Shown piece by piece: positions 26,443-36,365 of a stretch of 64,000 nucleotides of DNA. The position numbers and the translations under genes are program-made. Location of the stretch: NCBI RefSeq assembly GCF_001458195.1, contig NZ_CYPU01000070.1, positions 1-64,000 of the forward strand. Direction: 5' to 3'. The first letter of the stretch is position 1; each line of letters opens with the position of its first letter. The notes under the pieces were generated by a model. It made no database searches and was not told where the DNA came from. It saw only the letters and a list, made by a program, of their open reading frames with translations. The stretch comes from Ruegeria atlantica (GTDB lineage Bacteria; Pseudomonadota; Alphaproteobacteria; Rhodobacterales; Rhodobacteraceae).

Positions 26443-27819
26443 ATGAAACGTCGCGAGTTTCCTTTGGGCAGCGGGGCCGCTGCCGGCGCGCTGGGTCTGG
26501 GCGGTTTCGGGTTGGCGCAGGGGACGCCGGAGTTGACCATTCAACCAGCAAGCTTTGCCCTGCGGGATACGGTGACGACCGGAATGGTCAGCCTGTCCCC
26601 TAACGCACCGCCGCCGGTATTGTATGGCAAGCAAGGGGAAGTGATGCGGCTGCCGGTGCGCAATACGCTGTCGGAATACACGGCAATGCACTGGCACGAG
26701 ATGCGGATCGCGAACAACATGGACGGCGTCCCTTACCTGACCCAAATGCCATTGGGTGAAGGTGAGGCCTTTCACTATGACTTCACTCCGCCCGATGCAG
26801 GCACCTACTGGTATCATCCACATTGCATGACGATGGAGCAGATGGCCCACGGTTTGACGGGCGTCATGGTGATTACAGAACCCGAAGACCCCGGATTTGA
26901 CAGCGAACAGGTGATCAACCTGCGCGATTTTCGGTTGGATGAAGATGGTTCGTTTCTGCCCGCCTATACCCAGCGCGGCGCGGCACGGGCCGGAACCTTT
27001 GGCAACGTCCACACCGCTAACTGGGTGCAGAGTCCTGTCTACGATCATGCCGCAGGCAGTCTGGTGCGACTGCGAGTCGTAAATACGGACACAACGCGTA
27101 TCTACAAACTGCATCTTGAGGGCGGCGATGCACGGATTATCGCGTGGGATGGCCATCCGCTTGAGATTAACATCCCGATGCCCAGCGCTGATGAGCCGCT
27201 TCTTGTCGGGCCCGGTCAGCGGGTGGATTTTGCGGTTGCAATGCCCGGCGACGAGGGGCGCAGCGTTGCGCTGATGGCAAAATTGCCCGGTCAGCCGCAC
27301 AGACCTATGGCACAGCTGCGCGCAATCGAATCATCAGCGTCACGAGACCTGCAAGAGTTGCGCCCTCTGCCCGTCAACCCGGTCGCGAAACCCGTTCTGA
27401 CCAATGCCGAGCTGCACGAGTTTGTATTTGGCTGGACCCCCGAAGGTGGTGAACCCAACAACGGGTTCTGCGGCTCGCTGGGGTATAACTTCTGGTCCAT
27501 CAATCGCAAACCATGGCCCGGCGACGCGGCGCAGGGTGTTGGGCCTTTGGCAACGCTGGAAATGGGCAAAAGCTATGTCCTTCGGCTGCGAAATGAATCT
27601 CCTAACTTGCACCCGATCCACCTGCACGGATTGGCTTTTGTGCCGATACGGTCGAACCTGCGCCAACTGCCGCCTCTGATGAACGACACGATGCTGTTGC
27701 TAAAAGACGAGGTTGCCGAGATCGCGCTGGTCGCTGATAACCCGGGCGACTGGGCGTTCCACTGTCATGTCATCGAGCACCAAAAGACCGGGCTGACTGG
27801 ATTTATCCGGGTGGTCTGA
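26443..27819 (+). CDS. Multicopper oxidase (periplasmic)
   Basis: This 458-residue oxidase has all four copper-ligand blocks: HWH (83-85), HPH (125-127), HPIHLHG, and HCHVIEHQKTGL near the C-terminus, where the type 1 axial position appears to be Leu. The N-terminus MKRREFPLG carries twin arginines and a small hydrophobic run, suggesting Tat export. Such enzymes oxidise Cu(I), Mn(II) or phenolics. ATG 26443 is preferred; ATG 26431 is also possible, and frames extending further upstream are not homologous. It is transcribed against its neighbours and sits between rnc and era, so it was probably inserted there. Confidence 0.88.
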   Translation: MKRREFPLGSGAAAGALGLGGFGLAQGTPELTIQPASFALRDTVTTGMVSLSPNAPPPVLYGKQGEVMRLPVRNTLSEYTAMHWHEMRIANNMDGVPYLTQMPLGEGEAFHYDFTPPDAGTYWYHPHCMTMEQMAHGLTGVMVITEPEDPGFDSEQVINLRDFRLDEDGSFLPAYTQRGAARAGTFGNVHTANWVQSPVYDHAAGSLVRLRVVNTDTTRIYKLHLEGGDARIIAWDGHPLEINIPMPSADEPLLVGPGQRVDFAVAMPGDEGRSVALMAKLPGQPHRPMAQLRAIESSASRDLQELRPLPVNPVAKPVLTNAELHEFVFGWTPEGGEPNNGFCGSLGYNFWSINRKPWPGDAAQGVGPLATLEMGKSYVLRLRNESPNLHPIHLHGLAFVPIRSNLRQLPPLMNDTMLLLKDEVAEIALVADNPGDWAFHCHVIEHQKTGLTGFIRVV

Positions 27820-27847
27820 GGGGCGAGCTAGACGCTCCCCAGGCATT

Positions 27848-28324
27848 TCATGCGCTCTGGCGCTCAATCAAGCGCAAGACGGCAACCATGACGATCCCGT
27901 AAAAAACATGCCCAATCAACGCGACCCAGGTGATCGCCGAGAAGTTTAGGAAAGTCGGCAATCCGGACAAAGTTGTGATCCCACCCAGGGCAAAAACCCA
28001 AAGGCCAAACCCATAGATGGCCGAGGCCGCGAACATATGAACGGGGCCAAAGACCTTAACCCATATCGGCTTGAAGATCAGAAACCACCCCAGCGGGTAC
28101 GCAATCAGACCTACAAGATAGAAATGCACGAAGAAGCCAAGGAAGGCATTGCTGGGCAGGCCGAGACTGGCCAGCAGGCTTTGGGCCAGCCCTTCGGGCG
28201 ACAGATTGGCCCAGCCGATGCCGGGGCTGACAACCTGCCCCCAGAAATCGAAGGCGATCGTGGCGATAAAACCGGCGATAAACAGAAAGCCGATATTCAC
28301 GGTGGTCAGTTTTGCGCTTTGCAT
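27848..28324 (-). CDS. Four-helix membrane protein of unknown function
   Basis: The 158-residue protein has four predicted membrane helices, beginning at about residues 8, 60, 92 and 128. Conserved-looking loop residues include FDFWGQ in the first segment and HFYLVGLIAYPLGW in the second. I cannot assign it; the build resembles small DUF-type membrane proteins such as DUF6789. It converges with the multicopper oxidase gene, 28 bases away, and is on the strand of rnc. Confidence 0.6.
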   Translation of the reverse strand: MQSAKLTTVNIGFLFIAGFIATIAFDFWGQVVSPGIGWANLSPEGLAQSLLASLGLPSNAFLGFFVHFYLVGLIAYPLGWFLIFKPIWVKVFGPVHMFAASAIYGFGLWVFALGGITTLSGLPTFLNFSAITWVALIGHVFYGIVMVAVLRLIERQSA

Positions 28325-28480
28325 TTGAATGCCTCAACTCATTGTATCCGTTTCGCTTTGACCCATTGCTCAAAAGTAAGCGCCAAAGCGGATGACCTTC
28401 AGATACGACTGCGGCCCGAGGTCCGCCATAGGCCTCAAGTTAGATTGAGAATTGTGACATAAACGGATTGCGAAGCTTTG

Positions 28481-29158
28481 TTATTTCAACTGATCCAGCA
28501 GCGCTTTCGCGGCAGCTTGTTCTGCCTGACGTTTCGACCCCGCCGTCGCCTGAGCCTCGGCGCCGTCCTGCAATCGTGCGGCAATGGTAAACACTGGGGC
28601 ATGGTCGGGGCCGCTGCGCTTGACCTCGACGTAAGCGGGCGGCTTTTGCCCGCGCGCCTGCGCCCACTCCTGTAGCGAGGTTTTGGCGTCGCGCGCATCC
28701 GCTTCAACGTTGTGGACGCGATCCCCCCACAGTCGCAGGATGACGTCGCGCGCGGCCTCGAAACCGGCATCGCGATAGATTGCGGCGATCACAGCCTCCA
28801 TCGCGTCACCCAGCAGGGCCTGTTTGCGGCGCCCGCCTGACAGCATCTCGGACCGGCCCAGTTTCAGCACCACGCCAAGATCGATTTGCCGGGCCACATC
28901 GGCACAGGCCTCTTTGCGGACCAACGCGTTGAACCGAGGGGCCAACTGCCCTTCGGATGCTTTTTTGTCGGCCTCCAGCAGGGCGGTTGCCATGACAAGA
29001 CCCAGAACCCGATCGCCCAGAAACTCCAATCGCTGATTGTCGGGTCGTGTCGAGGACGAGACCGATCCATGGGTCAGTGCGCGCACCAGCAGTTCAGGGT
29101 TCGAGAATTCGTACCCCAGACGCTGCTGGAACGCCTTTATCTCGGTCGAAAGCTTCAA
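28481..29158 (-). CDS. rnc: Ribonuclease III
   Basis: RNase III cleaves double-stranded RNA in rRNA processing and RNA decay. The protein has the catalytic signature [15 protein letters not shown] and the second acidic block [19 protein letters not shown]-terminal dsRNA-binding domain ends in [18 protein letters not shown] favour a TTG start at 29158, giving [15 protein letters not shown] as in related enzymes; the TTG overlaps the lepB stop codon (TTGA). An ATG at 29191 would add 11 residues and overlap lepB by 37 bases. Confidence 0.95.
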   Translation of the reverse strand: MKLSTEIKAFQQRLGYEFSNPELLVRALTHGSVSSSTRPDNQRLEFLGDRVLGLVMATALLEADKKASEGQLAPRFNALVRKEACADVARQIDLGVVLKLGRSEMLSGGRRKQALLGDAMEAVIAAIYRDAGFEAARDVILRLWGDRVHNVEADARDAKTSLQEWAQARGQKPPAYVEVKRSGPDHAPVFTIAARLQDGAEAQATAGSKRQAEQAAAKALLDQLK

Positions 29159-29994
29159 TTGACCGCCTTGAAGAAGCGATCCCCGCGCCATGTCCAGAAG
29201 AACAGCATTGACCGGCCAGCGGATGAGAACAGGATGCGATCAGCCCGCCCGATCAGGTCTTCGTAAGGCACATAGCCTACGCCACCTGCGGATTGCGGCA
29301 CGCGGCTGTCGCTGGAGTTGTCGCGGTTGTCCCCCATGAAGAAGTAATGCCCTTCGGGAACCGTGTAGATACCGGTATTGTCAGCCGCCTGGTTGCCGAT
29401 GTTCAGCACTTCGTAAGACACACCGTTTGGCAGTGTTTCGATCATACGCGATTTTTCGCAGACACCGCCAAAGCCGACAGGACCGTTTTCGCAGCGTGGG
29501 CGCAAACCTTGCGAGCCTTGTGGTTCGGCAACTTCGGTGAACACACCATCTGGCTGTTGTTGTACCGGTGTGCCGTTCAGGATGATCTGACCGTCCCGCA
29601 CCTGAATGCGGTCCCCGGGCAGACCAATCAGACGTTTGATATAATCACGACCACTGACGGGGTGGCGGAAAACAATGACGTCACCGCGTTCGGGGTCGCC
29701 GCCCCAGATACGAGTGTTTTCATCGCTCTGCATCCAGCCGCAGAGATCTTCGGCGTCAACATTCAGGCCGACGCTTGGGATGATCAGGCTGGGGCAAGAC
29801 GCGTAGGAATAACCGTAAGACATTTTGTTGACGAACAGGAAATCGCCGATCAACAAGGTGGGCTTCATCGAACCCGACGGAATCCAGAATGGCTGGAACA
29901 GGATCGTGCGGAACACGCCCGCGATCAGCAGGGCATAGACGATGGTTTTGATCGTCTCCCACACGGCGTTACCTGTTTTGGCTTCCTCGGCCAT
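29155..29994 (-). CDS. lepB: Signal peptidase I
   Basis: LepB removes signal peptides from exported proteins at the outer face of the inner membrane. The 279-residue protein has one N-terminal membrane helix, the catalytic Ser in [12 protein letters not shown], the catalytic Lys in [13 protein letters not shown], and the C-terminal box [12 protein letters not shown] Cys-containing insert around residues 165-185 is present. It is followed by rnc with overlapping stop and start codons, and preceded by acpS with a 57-base gap. Confidence 0.96.
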   Translation of the reverse strand: MAEEAKTGNAVWETIKTIVYALLIAGVFRTILFQPFWIPSGSMKPTLLIGDFLFVNKMSYGYSYASCPSLIIPSVGLNVDAEDLCGWMQSDENTRIWGGDPERGDVIVFRHPVSGRDYIKRLIGLPGDRIQVRDGQIILNGTPVQQQPDGVFTEVAEPQGSQGLRPRCENGPVGFGGVCEKSRMIETLPNGVSYEVLNIGNQAADNTGIYTVPEGHYFFMGDNRDNSSDSRVPQSAGGVGYVPYEDLIGRADRILFSSAGRSMLFFWTWRGDRFFKAVN

Positions 29995-30051
29995 ACTGCT
30001 CTCCGGTCGTTTATTCGTTGGGGTGCTACATGCGGGTCGGTTGGGGGCAAG

Positions 30052-30471
30052 TCAAGGCTGCGCAGGCGCATCGTGAAGCGGGCGCGCCTCGATCACCACG
30101 AATGCCTGCGCCCAAGGGTGATCGTCGGTCAGGGTGACGTGGATGATGGCCTCATACCCTTCGGGCGTCATCTCTTTCAGTCGATCTGCCGCCCACCCGG
30201 TGACATGCATCACAGGCTGACCGGTGCGCAGATTGGTCACCGACATATCCTTCCAGGCAATGCCCATGGCCAGACCAGTGCCCAGCGCCTTAGAGCATGC
30301 CTCTTTTGCAGCCCAGCGTTTGGCATAGGTTCCGGCGACATCAGCGCGTCGTTCGGCTTTGCTCTGTTCGATCTCAGTGAATACACGGTTGCGAAACCGG
30401 TCTCCGAACCGGTCCAATGTGCCCTGAATGCGGTCGATATTCGCGAGGTCTGTGCCGATGCCGAGGATCAT
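30052..30471 (-). CDS. acpS: Holo-[acyl-carrier-protein] synthase
   Basis: AcpS transfers 4'-phosphopantetheine from CoA to acyl carrier protein. The 139-residue protein has the metal-binding Asp in [14 protein letters not shown] and the motif [15 protein letters not shown], both diagnostic. It overlaps the preceding membrane-protein gene by four bases and precedes lepB, keeping the pdxJ-acpS-lepB-rnc order with two extra genes between pdxJ and acpS. Confidence 0.95.
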   Translation of the reverse strand: MILGIGTDLANIDRIQGTLDRFGDRFRNRVFTEIEQSKAERRADVAGTYAKRWAAKEACSKALGTGLAMGIAWKDMSVTNLRTGQPVMHVTGWAADRLKEMTPEGYEAIIHVTLTDDHPWAQAFVVIEARPLHDAPAQP

Positions 30472-30923
30472 TGCTCTTGGACTTTTCGATTACGTCTGGC
30501 CATCGCTCTCAATTCGGCCTTTATGGCGAGTGGAAATATCGCAATGTTTGAAATAAATGCCACTGTCGTCAGAAACACCATCAATTCCACTATATGGCCG
30601 CTGCGGTGCCAATCATAGAACCGGTACATTTTTATTGGTCCTAAGCCGGACTTCGCCAATAAATAGTAAGCGGCATAATTCACTAAATAGAAAATGGCTG
30701 TCGCCAGAAACGCAAACGTCAATAATTCGCTCCAACCCGGCATACTTCCGGCGGAAGCGGCAACGACTCGGCCTGTGACAGCGGCTGCCAGAATGGCGGA
30801 CAGAACCGGAATACCCACATTTGAGAAATCAATTCCAGTCAGCGCAAGCAGCAGCACAATAGAGATGGGCAGCAGAAATCTGATGATTACCAGCCAAAGC
30901 GTGTATCTCCACACGTTTTCCAT
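30468..30923 (-). CDS. Hypothetical four-helix membrane protein
   Basis: About 151 residues with four hydrophobic helices and a basic C-terminus ([14 protein letters not shown]). I do not recognise a family. The region is more AT-rich than its neighbours by eye (many AAT, ATT and TTA codons), which may point to a recently acquired gene. ATG 30923 has GGAGG upstream at 11 bases; in-frame TTG codons at 30929 and 30941 are alternatives. Its end overlaps acpS by four bases. Confidence 0.6.
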   Translation of the reverse strand: MENVWRYTLWLVIIRFLLPISIVLLLALTGIDFSNVGIPVLSAILAAAVTGRVVAASAGSMPGWSELLTFAFLATAIFYLVNYAAYYLLAKSGLGPIKMYRFYDWHRSGHIVELMVFLTTVAFISNIAIFPLAIKAELRAMARRNRKVQEQ

Positions 30924-30974
30924 CTTCAAAATTGCCTCCAATAATCGATTTGAAGTGTTGTATTTACGTAGCCC

Positions 30975-31598
30975 TTACGACAACCGCACCGTCAAAATCT
31001 TGTAACTCGCCACTCCAAAGAACCCAGCAAACGCAAAATCGAACCAGCGGCGGGCGCGGCGGTAGGCTCGCACCATGCGTTCCGAAGAGAAGAGAAAGGC
31101 ATAGCCGGTGAAGATCAGCAACGATCCTGCGTATAGCATGGCGAAATAGCCCAACAACATCGAAAGGCTGGCATCATTCGGAGCGACGATGGCATAGATC
31201 GACCCCCAACTCAGGATCGCCTTAGGGTTGGTCAGGTGAATGGCGGCGCCCTTGGCAAAGATTGTGCGAAAAGAGCCGGTGACAGGGTTGCCTATAGCAA
31301 CCTCATCAGGCGTCATCGCCCGGCGCAGCGCCTTGATCGCCAACCAGCCCAAATAGGCCACCCCCACATAGCGGATGACCTCGAACACCCAGACATTGGC
31401 CAGCATGATCGCCGATAAACCCAGCGCGGCGGCGATGCCCCACGCGGCAGAACCAGCACAAATGCCCAAAGCAAACACCAGGCCAGCGCGGCGACCTTCG
31501 TTCATTGCGGTTCCGGCAATCCCCATTGTTGCAGGCCCCGGAGAGCCACCGGCCATAAGCCAGGCAAACCAGATGGCAACAAAACCGGGGGTGATCAT
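30975..31598 (-). CDS. LysE/RhtB family amino-acid exporter
   Basis: A 207-residue inner-membrane protein with about six helices and the family signature near the N-terminus ([20 protein letters not shown]), then [16 protein letters not shown]. Relatives export lysine, threonine or homoserine lactone; the substrate here is not known. The start overlaps the pdxJ stop by four bases, so it is expressed with that operon. Confidence 0.88.
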   Translation of the reverse strand: MITPGFVAIWFAWLMAGGSPGPATMGIAGTAMNEGRRAGLVFALGICAGSAAWGIAAALGLSAIMLANVWVFEVIRYVGVAYLGWLAIKALRRAMTPDEVAIGNPVTGSFRTIFAKGAAIHLTNPKAILSWGSIYAIVAPNDASLSMLLGYFAMLYAGSLLIFTGYAFLFSSERMVRAYRRARRWFDFAFAGFFGVASYKILTVRLS

Positions 31599-32341
31599 TC
31601 GCGCGCCTCATCCATTAGACGCCGCATCTCGGCCATGGCAGGCGTGAGGCCGCGAAAGATCGCCTCGCCAATAAGGAAGTGCCCGATGTTCAGCTCGCGG
31701 ACTTCGGGGAATGCCGCGATCGGTTGTACGGTGTCATAGGTCAGGCCGTGGCCCGCGTGCACCTCAAGGCCCAGTGAATGTGCAAAAACGGACATTTCGC
31801 GCAGGGCTTCCAACTCACTGTTGGCTTTGTCGTCGTGGTCATCGGCCATGGCATCGCAATATGCACCGGTGTGCAGCTCGATCACTTCGGCGCCGATACG
31901 ATGCGCCGCCTCGATCTGGCGCTGATCAGCAGCGATAAAGATCGACACACGACACCCGGCATCGCGCAGCGGAGCGATAAAATGAGCCAACTTGTTTTCC
32001 TCGCGCGCGACTTCCAGCCCGCCTTCGGTGGTGCGTTCCTCGCGCTTTTCAGGGACGATGCAAACCGCATGCGGCTTATGCCGCAAGGCAATTTTCTGCA
32101 TCTCGGGCGTCGCGGCCATCTCAAAGTTTAACGGCACCGACAGGACCTCCATCAGGCCATCGATATCAGCGTCCGAGATATGGCGACGGTCTTCGCGCAG
32201 ATGCGCGGTAATGCCGTCAGCCCCGGCCTCTTCCGCCAGCTTGGCGGCACGCAGCGGATCAGGATAGGCCCCGCCCCGCGCGTTGCGAACCGTGGCCACG
32301 TGGTCGATATTTACGCCAAGACGCAAGTGGTTGTCAGACAT
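31595..32341 (-). CDS. pdxJ: Pyridoxine 5'-phosphate synthase
   Basis: PdxJ condenses 1-deoxyxylulose 5-phosphate with 3-amino-2-oxopropyl phosphate to make pyridoxine phosphate. The 248-residue TIM barrel includes [32 protein letters not shown], the [11 protein letters not shown] loop and [11 protein letters not shown]. The gene starts the cluster that continues to acpS, lepB and rnc and overlaps the upstream DUF2062 gene by eight bases. Confidence 0.96.
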   Translation of the reverse strand: MSDNHLRLGVNIDHVATVRNARGGAYPDPLRAAKLAEEAGADGITAHLREDRRHISDADIDGLMEVLSVPLNFEMAATPEMQKIALRHKPHAVCIVPEKREERTTEGGLEVAREENKLAHFIAPLRDAGCRVSIFIAADQRQIEAAHRIGAEVIELHTGAYCDAMADDHDDKANSELEALREMSVFAHSLGLEVHAGHGLTYDTVQPIAAFPEVRELNIGHFLIGEAIFRGLTPAMAEMRRLMDEARE

Positions 32342-33032
32342 CGCTCGAATCCTTCTTAAGGCCCTGGTCTGAACCTAGGGCATTCATCAATGGAACGGCA
32401 GGCTTAGTTTCGGCCAAGCGTTTGATTTCGTCAAACTTTGCCTTGATCTTGTCGCGACGGCGCTGCTGATAGGTGCGGATCAGCGGCAAACTGAGATAGG
32501 AGCAGATTACACCCGCCAGAATGCCCGGAAGAACGCCGCCAATCATGTAGGGAAAGAACACCTCGTTATAGAAGATGCTGAGCCCATGCCAGTCCGCGAC
32601 ACGGTCGGTGAACATGGCAATAAAGTTGTTCTTCAGGTCTCCCATTGCATCTGTGAACTTGCCCATCAGACCATGCGTGTCGCCTTTGTGGAACTTGGTT
32701 CCCAGCAGGAAATGCCCGGTCTGCAGGCAAACCACGCCGATTGGCACATAGGTGAGTGGGTTGCCAAAGAATGTTCCACTCAGAGCCGCCAGAATATTGC
32801 CGTTCAGCAGCCGCGCCACCACAGCAGCGACCAGAAAATGCAATCCGTAGAACGGAGTGAATGAGGCAAAGACGCCTGCCCCGATTCCACGCGCAATGCG
32901 CTCGGGGGAATCCGGCAGCCTACGAACACGATGCTTTACATAGTGAAAGGCCCGCGTCCATCCACCACGGGGATAGACGAATTCAGACGCGATCTGGACA
33001 GGCGAGCGTCGGTCTCGGCGCTTAAATACCAC
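32334..33032 (-). CDS. DUF2062 membrane protein
   Basis: The 232-residue protein matches DUF2062, with [26 protein letters not shown], here split: [15 protein letters not shown] and [10 protein letters not shown], followed by [14 protein letters not shown]. Two or three membrane helices are present and both ends are basic. Function is unknown; the domain is frequent next to rsh and pdxJ in alphaproteobacteria. It lies 16 bases after the rsh gene and overlaps pdxJ by eight bases. Confidence 0.85.
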   Translation of the reverse strand: MVFKRRDRRSPVQIASEFVYPRGGWTRAFHYVKHRVRRLPDSPERIARGIGAGVFASFTPFYGLHFLVAAVVARLLNGNILAALSGTFFGNPLTYVPIGVVCLQTGHFLLGTKFHKGDTHGLMGKFTDAMGDLKNNFIAMFTDRVADWHGLSIFYNEVFFPYMIGGVLPGILAGVICSYLSLPLIRTYQQRRRDKIKAKFDEIKRLAETKPAVPLMNALGSDQGLKKDSSDV

Positions 33033-33048
33033 TCCTGATCACCCCTTC

Positions 33049-35181
33049 TCAGCCAGCCGCTACTGCGGTTTTGGTCCTGTCCCTATAGCGTTCGACCGCG
33101 GCGACGTCGCTTTCGGCCTCAAGCATAAGCATCAGCGAATGCAACTGTTCCAGGTCACGCAATTCGACACTGACCAGAAGGCGGTAAAAATCCGGTTTGC
33201 GGTCGACAAACTCCAGGTTCGAAATATTTGCCTTTTTCTCGCCTATCAACGTACAAATGCGGCCCAGCACCCCGGCATCATTGCCAATCGTGACGTCCAG
33301 AGTCGCACCATGAACGGCCGGGTGCGTGCCAGAATGCCAGTGCAGATCAACCCAGCGATCTGGTTCGCTTTCGAACTCGGACAGGCGGTCGCAATCGATT
33401 GCGTGCACCACAACGCCCTTGCCGCGATAGGTAATGCCGACGATGCGTTCGCCAGGCAAAGGCTGACAACAGGGCGCGCGGTCGAATTTCTGGCCGGGTT
33501 CAAGGCCGATCACCGCGCGGCGCGGAGAAATGGCATCACCGTCATCCTGGGTAAGTTCAGGGTAAACGGCGCTGACCACATCATGCGCCGTCAGCTCGGC
33601 GCTGCCGAGACGCGCCAGCAATTCGTGACGATCCTTCAGGCGCAGGTGTTTCGCAGCGGTATCCAGCGCCTTGTCGGTAGCCTTTCGACCGACATGTTCG
33701 AAACCGGAACGCGCAAGTTCCTTGCCCAGCTTGATGAACCGCTCGCGGTCGACCTCGCGCAGCGCACGCCGAATGGCGGTCCGGGCCTTGCCGGTCACTG
33801 CAATCTCAAGCCACGTTACCTGAGGCGTCTGGCCGTCAGCGGTAATTACATCCACCGACTGACCATTCTTGATCCGCGTCCACAGTGGCACACGGATGCC
33901 GTCCACCTTGGCGCCAACACAGGCATGTCCAATGCGCGTATGGATCGCATAGGCGAAATCAATCGGCGTAGCCCCACGCGGCAGCTTGACAACATCACCC
34001 TTGGGCGTGAAGCAAAACACCTGGTCCGAGTACATTTCCAGTTTGACCGCTTCGAGGAAATCTTCGTGATCTTCCTCACTGTCGAACTGTTCAGTAAGGT
34101 TCGCAATCCACTTGGCCGGATCAACGGCAAAAGGGTTTTCCGAGCGGACACCGTCGCGGTACGACCAATGCGCCGCAACGCCGGTTTCTGCCACATCATG
34201 CATCTGACGGGTGCGGATCTGAACCTCGACCCGTTTCCCGTCGCGGCCGGAAACTGTTGTATGGATCGAGCGATATCCGTTCGATTTCGGCTGGCTGATA
34301 TAATCCTTGAACCGACCCGGCACCGCGCGCCAGCGCTGGTGAATGGCACCCAGCGTCCGGTAACAATCTTCCTCGGACCGGGTAATGATGCGAAAACCGT
34401 AAATGTCGGACAGGCGCGAAAAGCCCTGATCCTTTTCCTGCATCTTGCGCCAGATCGAATATGGCTTTTTGGCGCGACCAAACACTTCGGCTTCGATGCC
34501 CGCCTTTTCCAGCTCGTGCCGCATGTCGCCGGTGATCCGATGAATCACGTCGCCGGTTTCACGTTGCAAGGTGATAAAGCGGCGAATGATCGACTGGCGA
34601 CCTTCGGAATTCAGAACGCGGAAAGCAAGATCCTCAAGCTCTTCGCGCATCCACTGCATACCCATGCGACCCGCGAGCGGCGCATAAATATCCATCGTCT
34701 CGCGTGCCTTCTGCACCTGCTTTTCCGGGCGCATTGCCTTGATTGTACGCATGTTGTGCAAACGGTCGGCCAGCTTAACCAGAATAACCCGCAAGTCTTT
34801 GGACATGGCCATGAACAGCTTGCGGAAATTCTCGGCCTGTTTGGTCTCGCGGCTGGACAGCTGCAGATTGGTCAGCTTGGTGACGCCATCGACCAGCTTG
34901 GCAACCTCTTCCCCGAACAGTTCGGACACTTTGCCGTAATTGGCCTTGGTGTCTTCGATCGTGTCATGCAGCAACGCCGTAATGATCGTCGCATCATCCA
35001 GACGCTGTTCGGTCAGGATGGCGGCCACGGCAACAGGATGCGTGAAATAGGGTTCGCCTGAATGGCGGAACTGACCGTCATGCATCTGCTTTCCGAACTC
35101 ATATGCTCGGGCGATGCGGTCAGCATTAGTCTTGGGGTTGTAGTTGCGGACCAGCGCAATCAGGTCGTCTGCAGAAATCAT
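33049..35181 (-). CDS. rsh: Bifunctional (p)ppGpp synthetase/hydrolase (RelA/SpoT homologue)
   Basis: This single long RSH enzyme makes and degrades (p)ppGpp in the stringent response. The 710 residues contain an HD hydrolase domain (FTHPVAVAAIL and LLHDTIEDT) and a synthetase domain (YRSIHTTVSGRDG, EVQIRTRQMHDVAETG). A TGS domain (VFCFTPKGDVVKLPRGATPIDFAY, split around VVKLP) and a C-terminal ACT domain follow. Both catalytic halves look intact. It follows rpoZ by 26 bases, an arrangement shared with gammaproteobacterial rpoZ-spoT. Confidence 0.95.
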   Translation of the reverse strand: MISADDLIALVRNYNPKTNADRIARAYEFGKQMHDGQFRHSGEPYFTHPVAVAAILTEQRLDDATIITALLHDTIEDTKANYGKVSELFGEEVAKLVDGVTKLTNLQLSSRETKQAENFRKLFMAMSKDLRVILVKLADRLHNMRTIKAMRPEKQVQKARETMDIYAPLAGRMGMQWMREELEDLAFRVLNSEGRQSIIRRFITLQRETGDVIHRITGDMRHELEKAGIEAEVFGRAKKPYSIWRKMQEKDQGFSRLSDIYGFRIITRSEEDCYRTLGAIHQRWRAVPGRFKDYISQPKSNGYRSIHTTVSGRDGKRVEVQIRTRQMHDVAETGVAAHWSYRDGVRSENPFAVDPAKWIANLTEQFDSEEDHEDFLEAVKLEMYSDQVFCFTPKGDVVKLPRGATPIDFAYAIHTRIGHACVGAKVDGIRVPLWTRIKNGQSVDVITADGQTPQVTWLEIAVTGKARTAIRRALREVDRERFIKLGKELARSGFEHVGRKATDKALDTAAKHLRLKDRHELLARLGSAELTAHDVVSAVYPELTQDDGDAISPRRAVIGLEPGQKFDRAPCCQPLPGERIVGITYRGKGVVVHAIDCDRLSEFESEPDRWVDLHWHSGTHPAVHGATLDVTIGNDAGVLGRICTLIGEKKANISNLEFVDRKPDFYRLLVSVELRDLEQLHSLMLMLEAESDVAAVERYRDRTKTAVAAG

Positions 35182-35207
35182 CCGGTCCGCACCTTTATCT
35201 TTGGGGA

Positions 35208-35561
35208 TTACCCCTGGCCTTGAGCCTCCATCAGAGCGCGCAGCAGCTTCTCTTCCGACATATCGTCATCGGCAGGTTTGTCCGATTCCGCCCCCATCAA
35301 CAGAGCCATCTGATCTTCTTCCGGCTCGTCGACCTCAATCTGGGTCTGGTTAGCCTCGATCAGGCGCTCGCGCAGTTCATCCGCGCTTTGGGTTTCGTCC
35401 GCAATCTCGCGCAGCGACACGACGGGATTCTTGTCATTGTCACGGTCGACGGTGATAGGGCCGCCGGCAGAAATCTCGCGCGCACGATGGGCGGCAAGCA
35501 TCACCAGTTCAAACCGGTTAGGAACCTTGTCTACGCAATCTTCAACCGTCACGCGGGCCAT
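35208..35561 (-). CDS. rpoZ: RNA polymerase omega subunit
   Basis: The 117-residue omega subunit starts [20 protein letters not shown] and has the conserved [14 protein letters not shown] helix; an acidic tail of about 50 residues follows. Omega supports beta' folding and, in proteobacteria, forms part of a ppGpp site. It is directly upstream of rsh and has a plausible promoter at 35601-35629. Confidence 0.95.
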   Translation of the reverse strand: MARVTVEDCVDKVPNRFELVMLAAHRAREISAGGPITVDRDNDKNPVVSLREIADETQSADELRERLIEANQTQIEVDEPEEDQMALLMGAESDKPADDDMSEEKLLRALMEAQGQG

Positions 35562-35600
35562 GGGCGCTCTCCGTTACTGAATCCATGTCAGGAAGAGGTT

Positions 35601-35629
35601 TATCTAAGGGCGAATCCCCGCCTTGACAA
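35601..35629 (-). promoter_or_regulatory. Candidate promoter of rpoZ-rsh
   Basis: On the minus strand TTGTCA (35629-35624) and TAGATA (35606-35601) are spaced by exactly 17 bases. The start of transcription would be near 35594, leaving a leader of about 33 bases before the rpoZ ATG. Confidence 0.45.
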
Positions 35630-35654
35630 GCAAGAAATGCTGCAATTGCACCGT

Positions 35655-36212
35655 TCACACAGCCGTGACCGCCGCAATATCCGCCGCAGGCAGGTCTGCC
35701 AGCATTTCGGTTACCGTCCGGCCCAGCACAGGATGTCGCCAATCCGGAGCTACGTCCGCCATCGGAACAAGTACAAAAGCACGATCTTGCAGGCGCGGAT
35801 GCGGAAGAATCAGCCGATCCGGCGCCTTTTGCGTCTGTTCCTGTGCTGGCAGGGTCAGCCAGCTATCATATACGGTGCGATCCGGCAGAACCAATTCATC
35901 ATAGCACACCAGATCCAGATCCAGCGTTCGCATACCCCATCGCTGCACCCTTTCGCGGCCAAACTGATGCTCAATCTGGTGAAGCAGGTGCAACAAATCG
36001 GCTGGTGTCCTGTCCGTTTCGATCGCTGCAGCCGCGTTAGTATAGTCGGGCCCGGCACCTGCCGGGAAGCACGGGGTCTCAAAAAAACGGCTGACGGCAC
36101 GAATCACCACCCCTTGACGCAACATCGCGTCAAGTGCGCTTTGAAGTGTCACCTTGGGGTCAATACCTCTCAATTTGAGATTTGCGCCCAGCGCGATAAC
36201 CGCTTTTGACAT
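35655..36212 (-). CDS. folK: 6-Hydroxymethyl-7,8-dihydropterin pyrophosphokinase
   Basis: FolK transfers pyrophosphate from ATP to 6-hydroxymethyl-dihydropterin in folate synthesis. The 185-residue protein starts MSKAVIALGANLKLRG and has the HPPK signature WGMRTLDLDLVCYD and LILPHPRLQDRAFVLVP. No aldolase or DHPS domain is fused. ATG 36212 is chosen; ATG 36233 would add seven residues. It is divergent from the NYN gene and upstream of rpoZ on the same strand. Confidence 0.94.
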   Translation of the reverse strand: MSKAVIALGANLKLRGIDPKVTLQSALDAMLRQGVVIRAVSRFFETPCFPAGAGPDYTNAAAAIETDRTPADLLHLLHQIEHQFGRERVQRWGMRTLDLDLVCYDELVLPDRTVYDSWLTLPAQEQTQKAPDRLILPHPRLQDRAFVLVPMADVAPDWRHPVLGRTVTEMLADLPAADIAAVTAV

Positions 36213-36365
36213 AGATTTGTACGTTCCATTCACTATATTCGGCGAATTGCATGCTTGCGATACGACCGAAATGGCCTAATTATAGAAGATCAGCGCGCCG
36301 CATATTTCCAAATTCCCACTCACGTAACACCACGGCGTCCTGTATTGTACCGGAAGGACCTATTT

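Noticed and set aside
26179-27300. Minus-strand open frame of 373 codons through the oxidase gene
   Set aside because: The plus strand encodes a multicopper oxidase with all copper motifs, so the antisense frame is a shadow.
29293-30618. Plus-strand open frame of 441 codons
   Set aside because: It is antisense to lepB and acpS, both with complete catalytic motifs.
33139-35061. Long plus-strand open frame of 640 codons
   Set aside because: It lies entirely opposite the intact rsh gene and has no recognisable domain; GC-rich codon bias produces such mirror frames.
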